Below, piece after piece: positions 50,085-59,066 of a stretch of 64,000 nucleotides of DNA. This DNA comes from Psychrobacter sp. GP33 (GTDB taxonomy: Bacteria > Pseudomonadota > Gammaproteobacteria > Pseudomonadales > Moraxellaceae). The notes under the pieces are model-generated. The model made no database searches. It was given only the letters and a program-made list of their open reading frames with translations, and was not told where the DNA came from. The position numbers were made by a program, and so were the translations under genes. The stretch is taken from the NCBI RefSeq assembly GCF_014119005.1, contig NZ_JACGYX010000002.1, positions 62,001 through 126,000 on the forward strand, read 5' to 3'. Position 1 is the first letter of the stretch. The number at the start of each line of letters is the position of its first letter.

Positions 50085-50744
50085 TTAAGGCAAAATAACA
50101 TCGACGATTTTCCAATCGATTAATCCTTGGCGCTGCATCTCAATGGTAAGCGGATAGCCTTTAACTTGCCCACTAATCGTAAAGCAATTGATACCACAAT
50201 AGCTCAGTGTTGGCTTGGCACTGTCCGTACCTTTAGCAACGTGTTGTTCTAACTCGTCCGCTTGCTTGGTCATCATATTTTGAATCTGATTTTTTACCAC
50301 CGCATTGACGTCGCCGCGCTGTACGATCATATCGCGAATCAGTATTTTTAAATCAATTTGATTACTGGCAATTGCCCATGCTGCGGCAAGCTCTTTGGTT
50401 GCCGTATTAGCTTGCCCTTGGGTATCGATTAATTGTTCTATATTCTCTGGCGTAATGGCACCCGCAACCGCTTGGTTAATAAACTCATCAGCTGCTTGGG
50501 TTAGCGCGTCCCCGCCCAATTCCGCAATACCAGGATATTGACTCATGGTGGTGGCAAAGTTATCCGTCAGCTGTTTATTGATACTCGGGCGCAGCTGCTC
50601 ATAATCAATTGCTGCTGCAATGGTCGCGCCATCTTTAGCATCATAGGCAGCTTTTAACTGATAGGCACGATAGTAGGGTGAGCCTGCAACAACGACAATT
50701 GCGATAACAATCATTAATAAGAGTAAGGTGGACAGCTTTTTCAT
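50085..50744 (-). CDS. DUF2939 protein
   Basis: 219-aa protein with a signal-anchor (about residues 3-21) and a mostly alpha-helical extracytoplasmic part. The segment SPYYRAYQLKAAYDAKDGATIAAAIDYEQLRPSIN is characteristic of DUF2939. A Cys pair near the C-terminus (YCGINCF) may form a disulfide. Function unknown. It faces the DsbC-like gene convergently. Confidence 0.85.
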   Translation of the reverse strand: MKKLSTLLLLMIVIAIVVVAGSPYYRAYQLKAAYDAKDGATIAAAIDYEQLRPSINKQLTDNFATTMSQYPGIAELGGDALTQAADEFINQAVAGAITPENIEQLIDTQGQANTATKELAAAWAIASNQIDLKILIRDMIVQRGDVNAVVKNQIQNMMTKQADELEQHVAKGTDSAKPTLSYCGINCFTISGQVKGYPLTIEMQRQGLIDWKIVDVILP

Positions 50745-50900
50745 AAATATAGGTACTCTAATAAGGTACTCTGACCAAAAGTTGCAAACGGCTATATGCG
50801 GTTTATAAGGCGATAAATAGTAGCACGACTATCGGCATTATAGTCATGAAAAATAGGTATGGAAATGTGATGTAAATTTTCTGTATAAGTAAGGAAATAG

Positions 50901-50990
50901 TTGCTGCCGCTGTTAGCATTTTTGGCTGTGCTTATGCCTGTGATATTAGCTTTGATTGTGGTTATGATTAACTTGGGAACGGGGCTTTAG
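50901..50990 (+). CDS. Candidate 29-aa single-helix membrane peptide
   Basis: A TTG-started frame with AAGGA six bases upstream encodes a 29-residue, almost wholly hydrophobic peptide beginning MLPLLAFLAVLMPVILALI and ending in a short polar tail, with a TAG stop. It would be one TM helix, like many known small membrane proteins. No homologue is recognised, and a chance frame is possible. Confidence 0.35.
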   Translation: MLPLLAFLAVLMPVILALIVVMINLGTGL

Positions 50991-51160
50991 ATTTGATTTA
51001 AATATGCCAAAAATTGTATTTAAAATAGGGTCACTCTCTAAAGCTAACGAGTAGCTAAGCAATTTACCCAACAACAAGCTTGATAAATCAGCCTGCCATC
51101 TCCATTAATAGCGCAAACTTTTATTAATTGATGTGGTTAAACAGCATTGTGCCATATTGG

Positions 51161-51190
51161 CTTGCAACCGCTTGTTATGTGTCCCCCTTT
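51161..51190 (+). promoter_or_regulatory. RpoH (sigma-32)-type promoter of dnaJ
   Basis: CTTGCAA (51161-51167) and CCCCCTTT (51183-51190), spaced by 15 bp, match the heat-shock consensus CTTGAAA-N-CCCCATNT with one mismatch per element. Transcription would start near 51197, so the parS site falls in the leader. Confidence 0.6.
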
Positions 51191-51207
51191 TAGTGCCTCA
51201 TTTATGC

Positions 51208-51223
51208 AGTTTCACGTGAAACA
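51208..51223. promoter_or_regulatory. parS site 13 (dnaJ leader)
   Basis: AGTTTCACGTGAAACA, just downstream of the sigma-32-type promoter. Confidence 0.85.
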
Positions 51224-51296
51224 TTAGGGTACTAGTTAAAGGCAATAACTGACAAGTTTCCAAGCAGGCAGGGCTGTGAAAACGATAGGAGAGCCC

Positions 51297-52424
51297 ATGA
51301 GTAAGCGCGATTTTTATGAGATATTAGGCGTCAGTAAAACTGCCGATAGCAAAGAGATTAAACGATCTTATCGCAAGCTGGCGATGAAATATCATCCCGA
51401 TCGTAACTCAGATGACCCAAAAGCGGACGAGAAGTTTAAAGAAGCCTCGATGGCATATGAAGTGCTCAGTGATGCCAATAAGCGTTCGGCATACGATCGC
51501 ATGGGTCACGCTGCGTTTGAAAATGGCATGGGCGGTGGCGGTGGTGGCGGTGGCAATTTCCAAGATATCTTTGGTGATATCTTTGGCAATTTTGGCGATA
51601 TCTTTGGTCAGTCGCGTGGTGGTGGTGGTTCGCGCTCACGTCGCGGCTCCGATTTGCGCTATGTGATTGAGCTTACTTTAGAAGAAGCCGTGCGTGGCTG
51701 CAAAAAAGAGATTAGTTTTACTGCGCCTGCCCCTTGTGGTACATGCGATGGTAGAGGCGCTAAAAATGCCTCGGATGTGGTCACTTGCCAAATGTGTCAC
51801 GGGCATGGACAAGTGCGCATGCAGCAAGGCTTTTTTCAAGTCCAACAAGCCTGCCCTCAATGTGGCGGTAGTGGTCAACAAATCAAAAACCCTTGCCCCG
51901 ACTGTCATGGTAAAGGCGTTAAAGACCGGTCGCGCAATTTGGAAGTCTCTATCCCAGCGGGCGTCGATGACGGTGACCGTGTTCGCTTAGCGGGCGAAGG
52001 CGAGGCGGGCGGCGCAGGCGTCCAAAATGGCGATTTATATGTTGAAGTACGGGTTAAAAAGCATGACGTCTTTAACCGTCAAGGTGCCGACCTCTATATG
52101 GACGTCCCTGTCAGTATCACCGATGCAGCTTTGGGTAAAGAAGTGGAAATCCCAACCCTTGATGGTAAAGTTAAAATCAAAATTGCCGAAGGCACGCAAA
52201 GTGGCAAACTGCTCCGCGTACGTGGACGTGGTGTTACACCTGTGCGTGCTTCTATGAAAGGCGACTTGATATGTCGCGTGGTTATTGAAACGCCAGTTGA
52301 TTTGACTCGTGAACAAAAAGACTTGCTGCGTCAGTTCCAAGATACGCTCGATGGCGACAGCAATCATCAGCAATCGCCACACAAAAAATCTTTCTTTAAG
52401 AAAATTGGCGATTTATTCGATTAA
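51297..52424 (+). CDS. dnaJ: Chaperone DnaJ
   Basis: Hsp40 co-chaperone of DnaK. A J domain (residues 3-68, with the catalytic YHPDRN) precedes a Gly/Phe linker rich in GGGGG and [10 protein letters not shown]. The zinc-finger domain has four CxxCxGxG repeats ([32 protein letters not shown]), followed by the C-terminal substrate-binding domain. 375 aa is normal. ATG 51297 follows AGGAGAG; the frame also opens at 51276. dnaK is not in the window. Confidence 0.97.
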   Translation: MSKRDFYEILGVSKTADSKEIKRSYRKLAMKYHPDRNSDDPKADEKFKEASMAYEVLSDANKRSAYDRMGHAAFENGMGGGGGGGGNFQDIFGDIFGNFGDIFGQSRGGGGSRSRRGSDLRYVIELTLEEAVRGCKKEISFTAPAPCGTCDGRGAKNASDVVTCQMCHGHGQVRMQQGFFQVQQACPQCGGSGQQIKNPCPDCHGKGVKDRSRNLEVSIPAGVDDGDRVRLAGEGEAGGAGVQNGDLYVEVRVKKHDVFNRQGADLYMDVPVSITDAALGKEVEIPTLDGKVKIKIAEGTQSGKLLRVRGRGVTPVRASMKGDLICRVVIETPVDLTREQKDLLRQFQDTLDGDSNHQQSPHKKSFFKKIGDLFD

Positions 52425-52476
52425 TTATTATTGATGAATAATAGCAATCTTTTGGTTGCAGTATAACCTTAATATT

Positions 52477-52514
52477 AAGCCTAATAGTTTCACGTGAAAC
52501 GATTGGGCTTTTTT
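52477..52514 (+). terminator. dnaJ terminator built around a parS site
   Basis: AAGCCTAAT and ATTGGGCTT flank the parS palindrome, and a T run follows the right arm. Together they make a stem of about 16 pairs with one G-T pair and one mismatch (A52486 opposite G52501). Confidence 0.75.
52486..52501. promoter_or_regulatory. parS site 14 (core of dnaJ terminator)
   Basis: AGTTTCACGTGAAACG; perfect core, embedded in the terminator stem. Confidence 0.85.
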
Positions 52515-52639
52515 GTACCCTTGACTAAGATAAAATAAACGCAACCTTTGCTAAAGGTCAAAAAATAAATTCATGCTATGATATTACAACCTTTTAACAA
52601 CCATTATCAGTACAAAAAATAAAAATATAGGGCAAAAAT

Positions 52640-53482
52640 ATGAATCAACAAGTAACTAGTCAAACAGATAATAAAAACATTAAAGTCGGTGTTATCGGCG
52701 CTGGTGGGCGTATGGGACGCATGCTTATTGAAGCCTTACAGGACAATCCACAAACTAAATTAAGCGCGGCAATTGAGCGTCAAGGTTCGAGCCTCGTTGG
52801 CGCGGATGCTGGCGAAGTGGCAGCGATAGGACGTATTGATGTGTCAATCGTCGATAATTTAGTTAGTGTTATTAATGATATTGATGTGCTGATTGACTTT
52901 AGCTTGCCAGAAGCCACTGAACAAAATATGCAAATCTGTGCTGAGCACAACGTTGCCATGGTCATTGGTACAACTGGTTTTAACGAACAGCAAGAAACGG
53001 CATTGGCAGCAGCTAGTCAAAAAGTTGCTATTGTCTATGCTGGGAATTATTCAACAGGCGTTAATTTGTCCCTAAAATTGCTTGAAATGGCAGCCAAAGC
53101 CTTCGGTACTGAAGCTGATGTTGAAGTGATTGAAGCGCACCATAAGCATAAAATTGATGCACCATCTGGCACTGCTTATATGATGGCAGAAGCCGTTGCC
53201 AAAGGACGCGGGCAAAACCTAAAAGACGTAGCAGTATATGGGCGCGAAGGGCAAACCGGAGCGCGCAAAACTGGCACTATCGGTATTCATGCCATTCGAG
53301 GTGGTGAAATCGTCGGCGACCATACGGTGATGTTTATCGCTGATGGGGAAGTCGTTGAAATTACTCACCGCGCGCGCGTCCGCATGACCTTTGCTGCTGG
53401 TGCTGTGCGTGCAGCTACTTGGATAGTGCAGCAACCTGTTGGACAATATGATATGCAAGATGTGTTGGGATTAAATGATTAG
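52640..53482 (+). CDS. dapB: 4-hydroxy-tetrahydrodipicolinate reductase
   Basis: NAD(P)H-dependent reductase of the lysine/diaminopimelate pathway. Nucleotide-binding [18 protein letters not shown] opens the protein. The DapB signature [19 protein letters not shown] includes the catalytic His and Lys. [17 protein letters not shown] follows. 280 aa is normal. AGGG precedes the ATG. dnaJ-dapB is the usual order in this group (recalled). Confidence 0.97.
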   Translation: MNQQVTSQTDNKNIKVGVIGAGGRMGRMLIEALQDNPQTKLSAAIERQGSSLVGADAGEVAAIGRIDVSIVDNLVSVINDIDVLIDFSLPEATEQNMQICAEHNVAMVIGTTGFNEQQETALAAASQKVAIVYAGNYSTGVNLSLKLLEMAAKAFGTEADVEVIEAHHKHKIDAPSGTAYMMAEAVAKGRGQNLKDVAVYGREGQTGARKTGTIGIHAIRGGEIVGDHTVMFIADGEVVEITHRARVRMTFAAGAVRAATWIVQQPVGQYDMQDVLGLND

Positions 53483-53526
53483 GTTGCTCTAAAGTACATT
53501 TGGTTATTTACGATAAGGAGCTGGTC

Positions 53527-54432
53527 ATGGGTACTAGAAAAACCCTTGTTTTCCTAGCGGATACTTTATTTTATGTGCGCTGGCTAATAATAAGCATTAT
53601 TCTATTTTCCGTAACTTCCCAAGCAGCGCCTTATAACACCTACGTTATTGCCACCTATGGTGGTAATGCTCTGTTACCGACTGTCCGCCAGCAGCTGAAC
53701 GCCAGCCCTGATGGTGGGACGGTCACCACTTACCAAGATAAACTGGTACTAAATACCACAGCGACCAATTATCAAGCCGTTCAACAGTTGCTCACGCGCA
53801 TTGACACCCAACCACAAGCGTTAGTAATCGCTGTACGCGTAGGTAGTAATAGCAATAGCCAAGCCAATATTCGCCAAGGTCAGATAAGTATCACTAACCG
53901 AGGTATTCAAGGCAGTGGCATCATCAATCAAAGTCGTAATGAGCAGCAGAGCAATAGTATATATCAAGTACAAACGCTGTCAGGTAGCGCCGCGAGTATC
54001 AGTACCGGCACGCTTTGGTCATTGACCCACAATTCCACTCCTAATTATTACCCATCAACCAATCGACCATCAGGACAAATAATTATTCAGCAGCAGGTAT
54101 TATTGCCAACGACCCAAGGCATTACAGTTATGCCAAGACTGTTACCAAACGGACAGGTCGAAGTGAAGTTATTTCAAGTTGAAGAAAAATTTGTATCGTC
54201 AAAGTCACCTTATTATCAGAAAAATAACGTCAATAACGTTATTCAAGGGCAACGTTTTCAGGCGCAGCGTTTAGATACGACTATTATTGTAGCGCGTGGG
54301 CAATGGGTCACTATCGGACAGATAACGCAGAATTCACAAAACCAGCTTTCAAGCTATAATAATGATAGTGTCATGACTGGTAGCACAATGACTGGTAATA
54401 ACAGTGTACCTATACAATTATTAGTACAGTAA
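53527..54432 (+). CDS. Exported secretin-N-domain-like protein
   Basis: 301-aa protein with an N-terminal signal/anchor (LFYVRWLIISIILFSVTSQA). Residues about 40-110 (VVTTYQDKLVLNTTA, NYQAVQQLLTRIDTQPQALVIAVRVG) look like the N-terminal domain of type II/III secretins, where D-x-x-P-x-x-V-x-I is typical. The rest is Ser/Asn/Gln-rich without secretin pore repeats, and it ends with QLLVQ. So it is probably a secretin-related periplasmic or outer-membrane protein that cannot form a full channel. I chose ATG 53527, as AAGGAG lies upstream. Function unknown. Confidence 0.8.
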   Translation: MGTRKTLVFLADTLFYVRWLIISIILFSVTSQAAPYNTYVIATYGGNALLPTVRQQLNASPDGGTVTTYQDKLVLNTTATNYQAVQQLLTRIDTQPQALVIAVRVGSNSNSQANIRQGQISITNRGIQGSGIINQSRNEQQSNSIYQVQTLSGSAASISTGTLWSLTHNSTPNYYPSTNRPSGQIIIQQQVLLPTTQGITVMPRLLPNGQVEVKLFQVEEKFVSSKSPYYQKNNVNNVIQGQRFQAQRLDTTIIVARGQWVTIGQITQNSQNQLSSYNNDSVMTGSTMTGNNSVPIQLLVQ

Positions 54433-54450
54433 ATTAGCATCGAAATAAGA

Positions 54451-54513
54451 TTTGTGCTCATAAAAAAGCGCGGCACTGCAAATCACAGTACCGCGCTTTT
54501 TTATGAGCACAAA
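54451..54513. terminator. Very strong bidirectional terminator
   Basis: A 23-bp perfect inverted repeat (54451-54473 and 54491-54513; core AAAAAAGCGCGG / CCGCGCTTTTTT), extended by an ACTG/CAGT step inside. It separates the convergent secretin-like and decarboxylase genes. Confidence 0.95.
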
Positions 54514-54524
54514 TTTATTGTAAA

Positions 54525-55706
54525 TTAATCAACATAAACCACGTCCAATGGCGGAAAGCCATTAAACTCAATAGACGAATAAGAGTTGGTATAAGCACCA
54601 GTGGTTAGCCAATAAATTTTATCGCCAATCTCAAGGTCTAACGGCAACTGATAGCCCGTTTCTTCATACATGATATCCGCTGAATCACAGGTTGGACCTG
54701 CCAATACTACCATGCCTTGACTGGTTGAGGTTTCCATTTTAGGCGTATAAATAGGATACTTAATAGCCTCACCCAAGGTTTCAATCAAGCCTTGGAATAA
54801 GCCGACATCGGTATACACCCAGCGCTTCAAATCGGTCTGCGATTTACGTGATATCAGTACCACATCACTGACTAGCACCCCTGAACCACCCACTAATGAG
54901 CGACCCGGCTCAAGAATAATCTCTGGCATGTCATCGTCATCATAATCATCGGTCAGATAACGTTTTACTTCTTCTGCATACACTTGTATCGGATTGACTT
55001 CACTTAGATAGTTAGCCGGAAAGCCGCCACCCAAATTAATCATCTGTAGCTTAATTTGCTCTTCATTCAGCATCCAGTCAAACATATATTTTACTTTAGC
55101 AAGCGCATCATCCCATGCTGCCACGTCTCTTTGCTGACTGCCCACATGGAAAGAAATACCATACGGTACAAGCCCTAAATCACGCGCCTGAATCAATAAG
55201 TCAATCGCCATATTTGGATGGCAACCGAACTTGCGTGACAATGGCCACTCAGCAGTATCCGAACCTTCTACCAAAATACGTACGAAGATATTAGAGCCAG
55301 GTGCATATGTGGCAATATTTTTTAAATCCGCTTCAGAATCAGTGGCATATAAACGTACGCCTTTTTCATACGCATACTTAACATCTTTGGCTTTTTTGAT
55401 AGTATTACCATAAGAAATACGCTCAGCCGTCACTCCGCAATCAAGCACACGATCAAGCTCATAAACTGAGGCGCAATCAAAGTTGGAGCCCAAATCAGCA
55501 AGGAGGTTAATCACCTCTACCGCAGGGCTGGCTTTCATGGCGTAATGAATCTTGGCAGTTGGAAAAAGACTGACCATCTCATTGAATTTGGTTTTAATAC
55601 GGTTAAGATCAACCACTAAAAAAGGAGTCTCACGACCTTCGGCAGCTTGAGTGAATTTCTGCCAACCGGCAGGGTCAAAATATTGGTCAATTTTGATCAT
55701 GGTCAT
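54525..55706 (-). CDS. Ornithine/lysine decarboxylase (alanine-racemase fold)
   Basis: PLP-dependent type IV decarboxylase, probably of ornithine to putrescine. Key motifs: PLP lysine in YAMKASPAVEV (near residue 47), FHVGSQQ, GGGFPANY, EPGRSLVG and the catalytic cysteine in GPTCDSADIM. 393 aa matches bacterial eukaryotic-type ODCs. I chose ATG 55706 (AAGG upstream); the frame opens at 55778 with a long hydrophobic N-terminus not seen in the family. Substrate specificity is inferred. Confidence 0.9.
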   Translation of the reverse strand: MTMIKIDQYFDPAGWQKFTQAAEGRETPFLVVDLNRIKTKFNEMVSLFPTAKIHYAMKASPAVEVINLLADLGSNFDCASVYELDRVLDCGVTAERISYGNTIKKAKDVKYAYEKGVRLYATDSEADLKNIATYAPGSNIFVRILVEGSDTAEWPLSRKFGCHPNMAIDLLIQARDLGLVPYGISFHVGSQQRDVAAWDDALAKVKYMFDWMLNEEQIKLQMINLGGGFPANYLSEVNPIQVYAEEVKRYLTDDYDDDDMPEIILEPGRSLVGGSGVLVSDVVLISRKSQTDLKRWVYTDVGLFQGLIETLGEAIKYPIYTPKMETSTSQGMVVLAGPTCDSADIMYEETGYQLPLDLEIGDKIYWLTTGAYTNSYSSIEFNGFPPLDVVYVD

Positions 55707-55854
55707 GATAGGAAACCTTTTATATAAATAATAAGCTATTTGTTGCAGTGCAAGCAGGACACAAAACAGATTAAGCAATACTAACGATTTAATAATCTAA
55801 AGCAGCATACTCTTAACATAGTAAGCAATAGTAGCGTTTAGCATTAGCCTTAAA

Positions 55855-56415
55855 TTAAACAGGAGTAGCTTGCGCTTCTTTAACTTTTCTATCGTGATCT
55901 AGCTGCTGTTTGTCACGCACTTTTAATACTTTACGGACTTTATCACGTGCACGAGTTTGCTTAAGATGGGATAAATAATCTACAAAGATAACCCCATTTA
56001 AGTGATCCATTTCATGCTGGATACAGACGGCAAGTAAGCCTTCTACTTCCATATCAATAACATTACCATTCTCATCTAAAGCTTCAATGCGAACCTTATT
56101 AGGGCGATCAACCTTGTCATAGACGTCAGGCACCGACAGACAACCTTCTTCATAAGGTTGTTTTTCTTCTACTAATGGCGTGACTTTAGGATTGATAAAT
56201 ACCATTGGTGCGTCTTTATCTTCAGACAAATCCATGACAATCAGCTGCACATGCTTATCTACTTGCGTAGCAGCAAGACCAATACCCTGCGCGTCATACA
56301 TGGTCTCAATCATATCAGCGGCTAACGTCTTAATATCCGCAGTGATGGTTTTGATGGGCGCAGCAATAGTGCGCAGACGCGGGTCGGGATAGCTCAATAT
56401 CGGGAGTAGTGCCAT
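55855..56415 (-). CDS. def: Peptide deformylase
   Basis: Removes the formyl group from nascent N-terminal methionine. The three hallmark motifs are present: [17 protein letters not shown] and [10 protein letters not shown] (metal ligands Cys, His, His). 186 aa. The start is ATG 56415 with GAGG upstream; a GTG at 56424 gives three more residues. In many genomes def lies with fmt, but here fmt is 50 kb away. Confidence 0.96.
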   Translation of the reverse strand: MALLPILSYPDPRLRTIAAPIKTITADIKTLAADMIETMYDAQGIGLAATQVDKHVQLIVMDLSEDKDAPMVFINPKVTPLVEEKQPYEEGCLSVPDVYDKVDRPNKVRIEALDENGNVIDMEVEGLLAVCIQHEMDHLNGVIFVDYLSHLKQTRARDKVRKVLKVRDKQQLDHDRKVKEAQATPV

Positions 56416-56713
56416 GCAGCTCACCTCAGGAATAGGGATAGAATAGGCGGATTATTATAAGTTATATGGAGATAAAAGTAACGATTATCAATGACTTTCA
56501 CTGTTTGACTGTGTAACTGATGCTCTAATTGGTGCACAAATTAACGTCTTAATTAAAATTTAACAACCTAAATATAGGTTTGTCGCTAACAGCAAATTTT
56601 AAAGGAGATATCTTACTATTTTTCAAAAGAATCACACATAAAAAGAGACCTTATATATAAGGTCTCTTTATTCATCCTAGTGTTAATTATCTTTATAGAT
56701 AAACTAACCTCTA
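56416..56713. other. Region between def and the GlsB-like gene
   Basis: 298 bp with the terminator of the GlsB/YeaQ-like gene (56642-56669) and, to its left, the def promoter region. Nothing else is supportable. Confidence 0.4.
56642..56669 (-). terminator. Perfect-palindrome terminator of the GlsB-like gene
   Basis: A 28-bp perfect palindrome, AAAGAGACCTTATA followed by its complement, with T-run on the minus strand. Confidence 0.85.
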
Positions 56714-56968
56714 TTATAGACGACGTTTGCTCATAATCATCTCATAGATAAATAGTACGATAATAGCACCAACTACTGAGAAGATAAGTCCAGTAAATCC
56801 GCCATCGGCATCAATACCTACTAATCCTGCGATAAATCCACCAAGCAGTGCACCTACAATACCTAAAATAATGGTCATAATCCAACCCATAGGGTCACTA
56901 CCAGGCTTAATCGCACGAGCCAATAAACCAGCAACCAGACCTACAATAATCATCCAAATAAAACCCAT
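56714..56968 (-). CDS. GlsB/YeaQ/YmgE-family stress membrane protein
   Basis: 84 aa, two or three TM helices and Gly-rich (GLVAGLLARAIKPGSDPMGW, ILGIVGALLGGFIAG). These are the family hallmarks. YeaQ/YmgE proteins are induced by general stress in enterobacteria; function is poorly known. AGGAGAG precedes the ATG. Confidence 0.9.
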   Translation of the reverse strand: MGFIWMIIVGLVAGLLARAIKPGSDPMGWIMTIILGIVGALLGGFIAGLVGIDADGGFTGLIFSVVGAIIVLFIYEMIMSKRRL

Positions 56969-57386
56969 TATTTCTCTCCTAAATTTATTAATAGTTATTT
57001 ATATTTTTATAAATTGAGCGACTGCTTATTTAATGAGCTTATTGTAAGCAATAGTACTAATAAAAAATAAGCGCAAAATGTTATCTGTGTAGGCACTATG
57101 TGAGGAAAATGAGAAAATTGCTATTATGCAGAGTGTTTAGGTAAATGGCAGGTTAATAAGGTAGGTTTAACGATAACGCTAACGAGAGCAGATTGTGATA
57201 TGTGGTTTAACGATAAAAAGTTATAAAAAAGCGCCATCCTCAAATAGAGAGTGACGCTAGCTTTAGTGTTTAAAGATAGTTTTTTTACAGTGAATTTTGT
57301 TGTAATACGAAGAGCAGTACGATTTAGTAATATCCTGCCTGTAGATATATAAACTAAACGGTAGTAGGCATTAAGGCATTAAGGCA
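56969..57386. other. Region between the GlsB-like gene and mpl
   Basis: 418 bp. It contains the mpl terminator (57224-57263) and the start of an octamer repeat that overlaps the mpl stop. The promoter of the GlsB-like gene must lie left of centre. No gene is supported. Confidence 0.4.
57224..57263 (-). terminator. mpl terminator
   Basis: On the minus strand GCGTCACTCTC, loop and GAGGATGGCGC, with wobble pairs and one mismatch, run into TTTTTT. Confidence 0.6.
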
Positions 57387-57398
57387 TTAAGGCATTAA
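57367..57398. repeat. Octamer repeat at the mpl 3' end
   Basis: Four exact copies of GGCATTAA plus GGCA. The mpl stop codon lies inside the third copy in plus-strand order; the unit is not a multiple of three. Confidence 0.95.
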
Positions 57399-58928
57399 GG
57401 CAGTCAGCAGGCGCTGATGGATATTTTCGAAGCCACCATTAGACATGATAATAATCGCGTCACCTGCTTGAGCATGCACTTTAAGATGCTCAATAATGGC
57501 ATCGACACTTGGCATGACTTGCTGTGGATTTAGGAGTGAGGTCGCTGCTGTGCTGTTACCCAGATTGGTGGCGCGCTCGATCACTTCTTGTAAGCCCCAC
57601 TCAAGACCTGCTGGCTCATACCAAATTGTATGGTCAGCCAACGCTGCTGATGACGCCAAGCTGTCTTGATGAATACCCATTTTCATCGTATTACTACGTG
57701 GTTCAATCACTGCCCAAATGCGTCTACCCGCCAGTTTCTTTTTTGCACCATCTAAAGTGGTGGTAATAGCAGTCGGATGATGAGCAAAATCATCAAAGAC
57801 AAGTATATCGTTGACTTCACCAATCAGTTCCATACGTCGTTTGATACCGGCAAATGCGGATAGCGCTGCACAAGCAGTATGAATATCCACGCCAACATTA
57901 TAAGCCGCTGCCACAGCTACGAGGGCATTATTGACATTATGCATGCCGCTCATTGACCAATCGACCGTCGCACTTACATCTCTATGATCAGAAAAATATA
58001 TATTAAATTGGCTACCATCAGCACTTAGCAGCTCTGCTTGCCAGTCACTGCTCATTGATTTAGTTGTGTCATCAATGACATTATTATTTATATTATGAGT
58101 GTTATCTTTGGTATTAGATAAAGCATTATCTGTGACTGAGGTACGCCAAACTGGTGTCCAAACGCCTTTTGCCAGTGTCTCTTCTAAGCTTGCGGTTGCC
58201 GCTGGCATGATAATTTTGCCCGTACTTGGAATCATACGCACCATATGGTGAAACTGAGTTTGAATGGCATTTAAATCGGCAAAAATATCGGCATGATCAA
58301 ATTCAAGATTATTTAAAATAGCCGTGCGCGGGCGATAATGAACGAACTTTGAACGTTTATCAAAAAATGCCGAATCGTATTCATCCGCTTCAATAACGAA
58401 GTAGCCTAATTTTGTCTCGCCTGTCTCTATATCCTCAATCATATCAGCACCCAAATAACTGCTATGGGCAAAAACTTGCTGCAAGCGAGCGTCAGTTGTA
58501 TCTACTAACGGCACACCGCCAATTAAGAACCCAGCATCGATACCAGCATACTGCAGTATCCAAGCCAGCATTGTTGTCGTCGTCGTTTTACCATGAGTCC
58601 CAGCAACGGCTAGAACATGGCGCGACTGTAGCACTTCTTCTGATAAGAACTGTGGTCCTGACGTATAGCGCAAGCCTTGATCCAGCATATATTCAATGAC
58701 ATCCATTCCGCGCTTCATAGCATTGCCAACAACGACCAGATCTGGTGCTGGCTGTAAATGCTGCGGCAAGTAACCCTCACTAATCGTCACGCCTGCCTTC
58801 TCAAGCTGGGTTGACATGGGCGGATACACATTGGTATCGGAGCCAGTCACCGTATGTCCAAGTGCACGCGCCAGCAATGCAAGAGAACCCATAAATGTGC
58901 CACAAATACCAAGGATATGAATATGCAT
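57387..58928 (-). CDS. mpl: UDP-MurNAc:L-Ala-gamma-D-Glu-mDAP ligase
   Basis: Murein-recycling ligase that joins UDP-MurNAc to recovered tripeptide. The N-terminal Rossmann part starts MHIHILGICGTFMGSLA. The ATP P-loop is AVAGTHGKTTTTTML. The central domain has NNLEFDHADIFADL and the C-terminal domain DDFAHHPTAI. At 513 aa it is about 55 longer than E. coli Mpl; an Asn/Asp/Thr-rich insertion near residue 280 explains most. The C-terminus (LLTALMP) is set by the octamer repeat. Confidence 0.95.
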   Translation of the reverse strand: MHIHILGICGTFMGSLALLARALGHTVTGSDTNVYPPMSTQLEKAGVTISEGYLPQHLQPAPDLVVVGNAMKRGMDVIEYMLDQGLRYTSGPQFLSEEVLQSRHVLAVAGTHGKTTTTTMLAWILQYAGIDAGFLIGGVPLVDTTDARLQQVFAHSSYLGADMIEDIETGETKLGYFVIEADEYDSAFFDKRSKFVHYRPRTAILNNLEFDHADIFADLNAIQTQFHHMVRMIPSTGKIIMPAATASLEETLAKGVWTPVWRTSVTDNALSNTKDNTHNINNNVIDDTTKSMSSDWQAELLSADGSQFNIYFSDHRDVSATVDWSMSGMHNVNNALVAVAAAYNVGVDIHTACAALSAFAGIKRRMELIGEVNDILVFDDFAHHPTAITTTLDGAKKKLAGRRIWAVIEPRSNTMKMGIHQDSLASSAALADHTIWYEPAGLEWGLQEVIERATNLGNSTAATSLLNPQQVMPSVDAIIEHLKVHAQAGDAIIIMSNGGFENIHQRLLTALMP

Positions 58929-59010
58929 AGACGTTCCGCGCTAGATAAGAGAAGGGAAGAAGTTAAAAATCAATGGAAGTTATTGTAAAGTAAAGGCAGA
59001 TAGATAACCA

Positions 59011-59037
59011 ATAAAAAACGCCTGAGAAGTAGGCGTT
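59011..59037 (-). terminator. Terminator of the NlpE-like gene
   Basis: AACGCCT, loop and AGGCGTT; on the minus strand the right arm is followed by a T run. Confidence 0.75.
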
Positions 59038-59066
59038 AATAAGGTGGCATGACCTGAGCTATCGTT

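Larger units (their letters stand above)
50745..51296. other. Intergenic region before dnaJ
   Basis: About 550 bp. It contains a candidate 29-codon ORF (50901-50990), a sigma-32-type promoter (51161-51190) and a parS site (51208-51223), then the dnaJ ribosome site. Confidence 0.5.
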
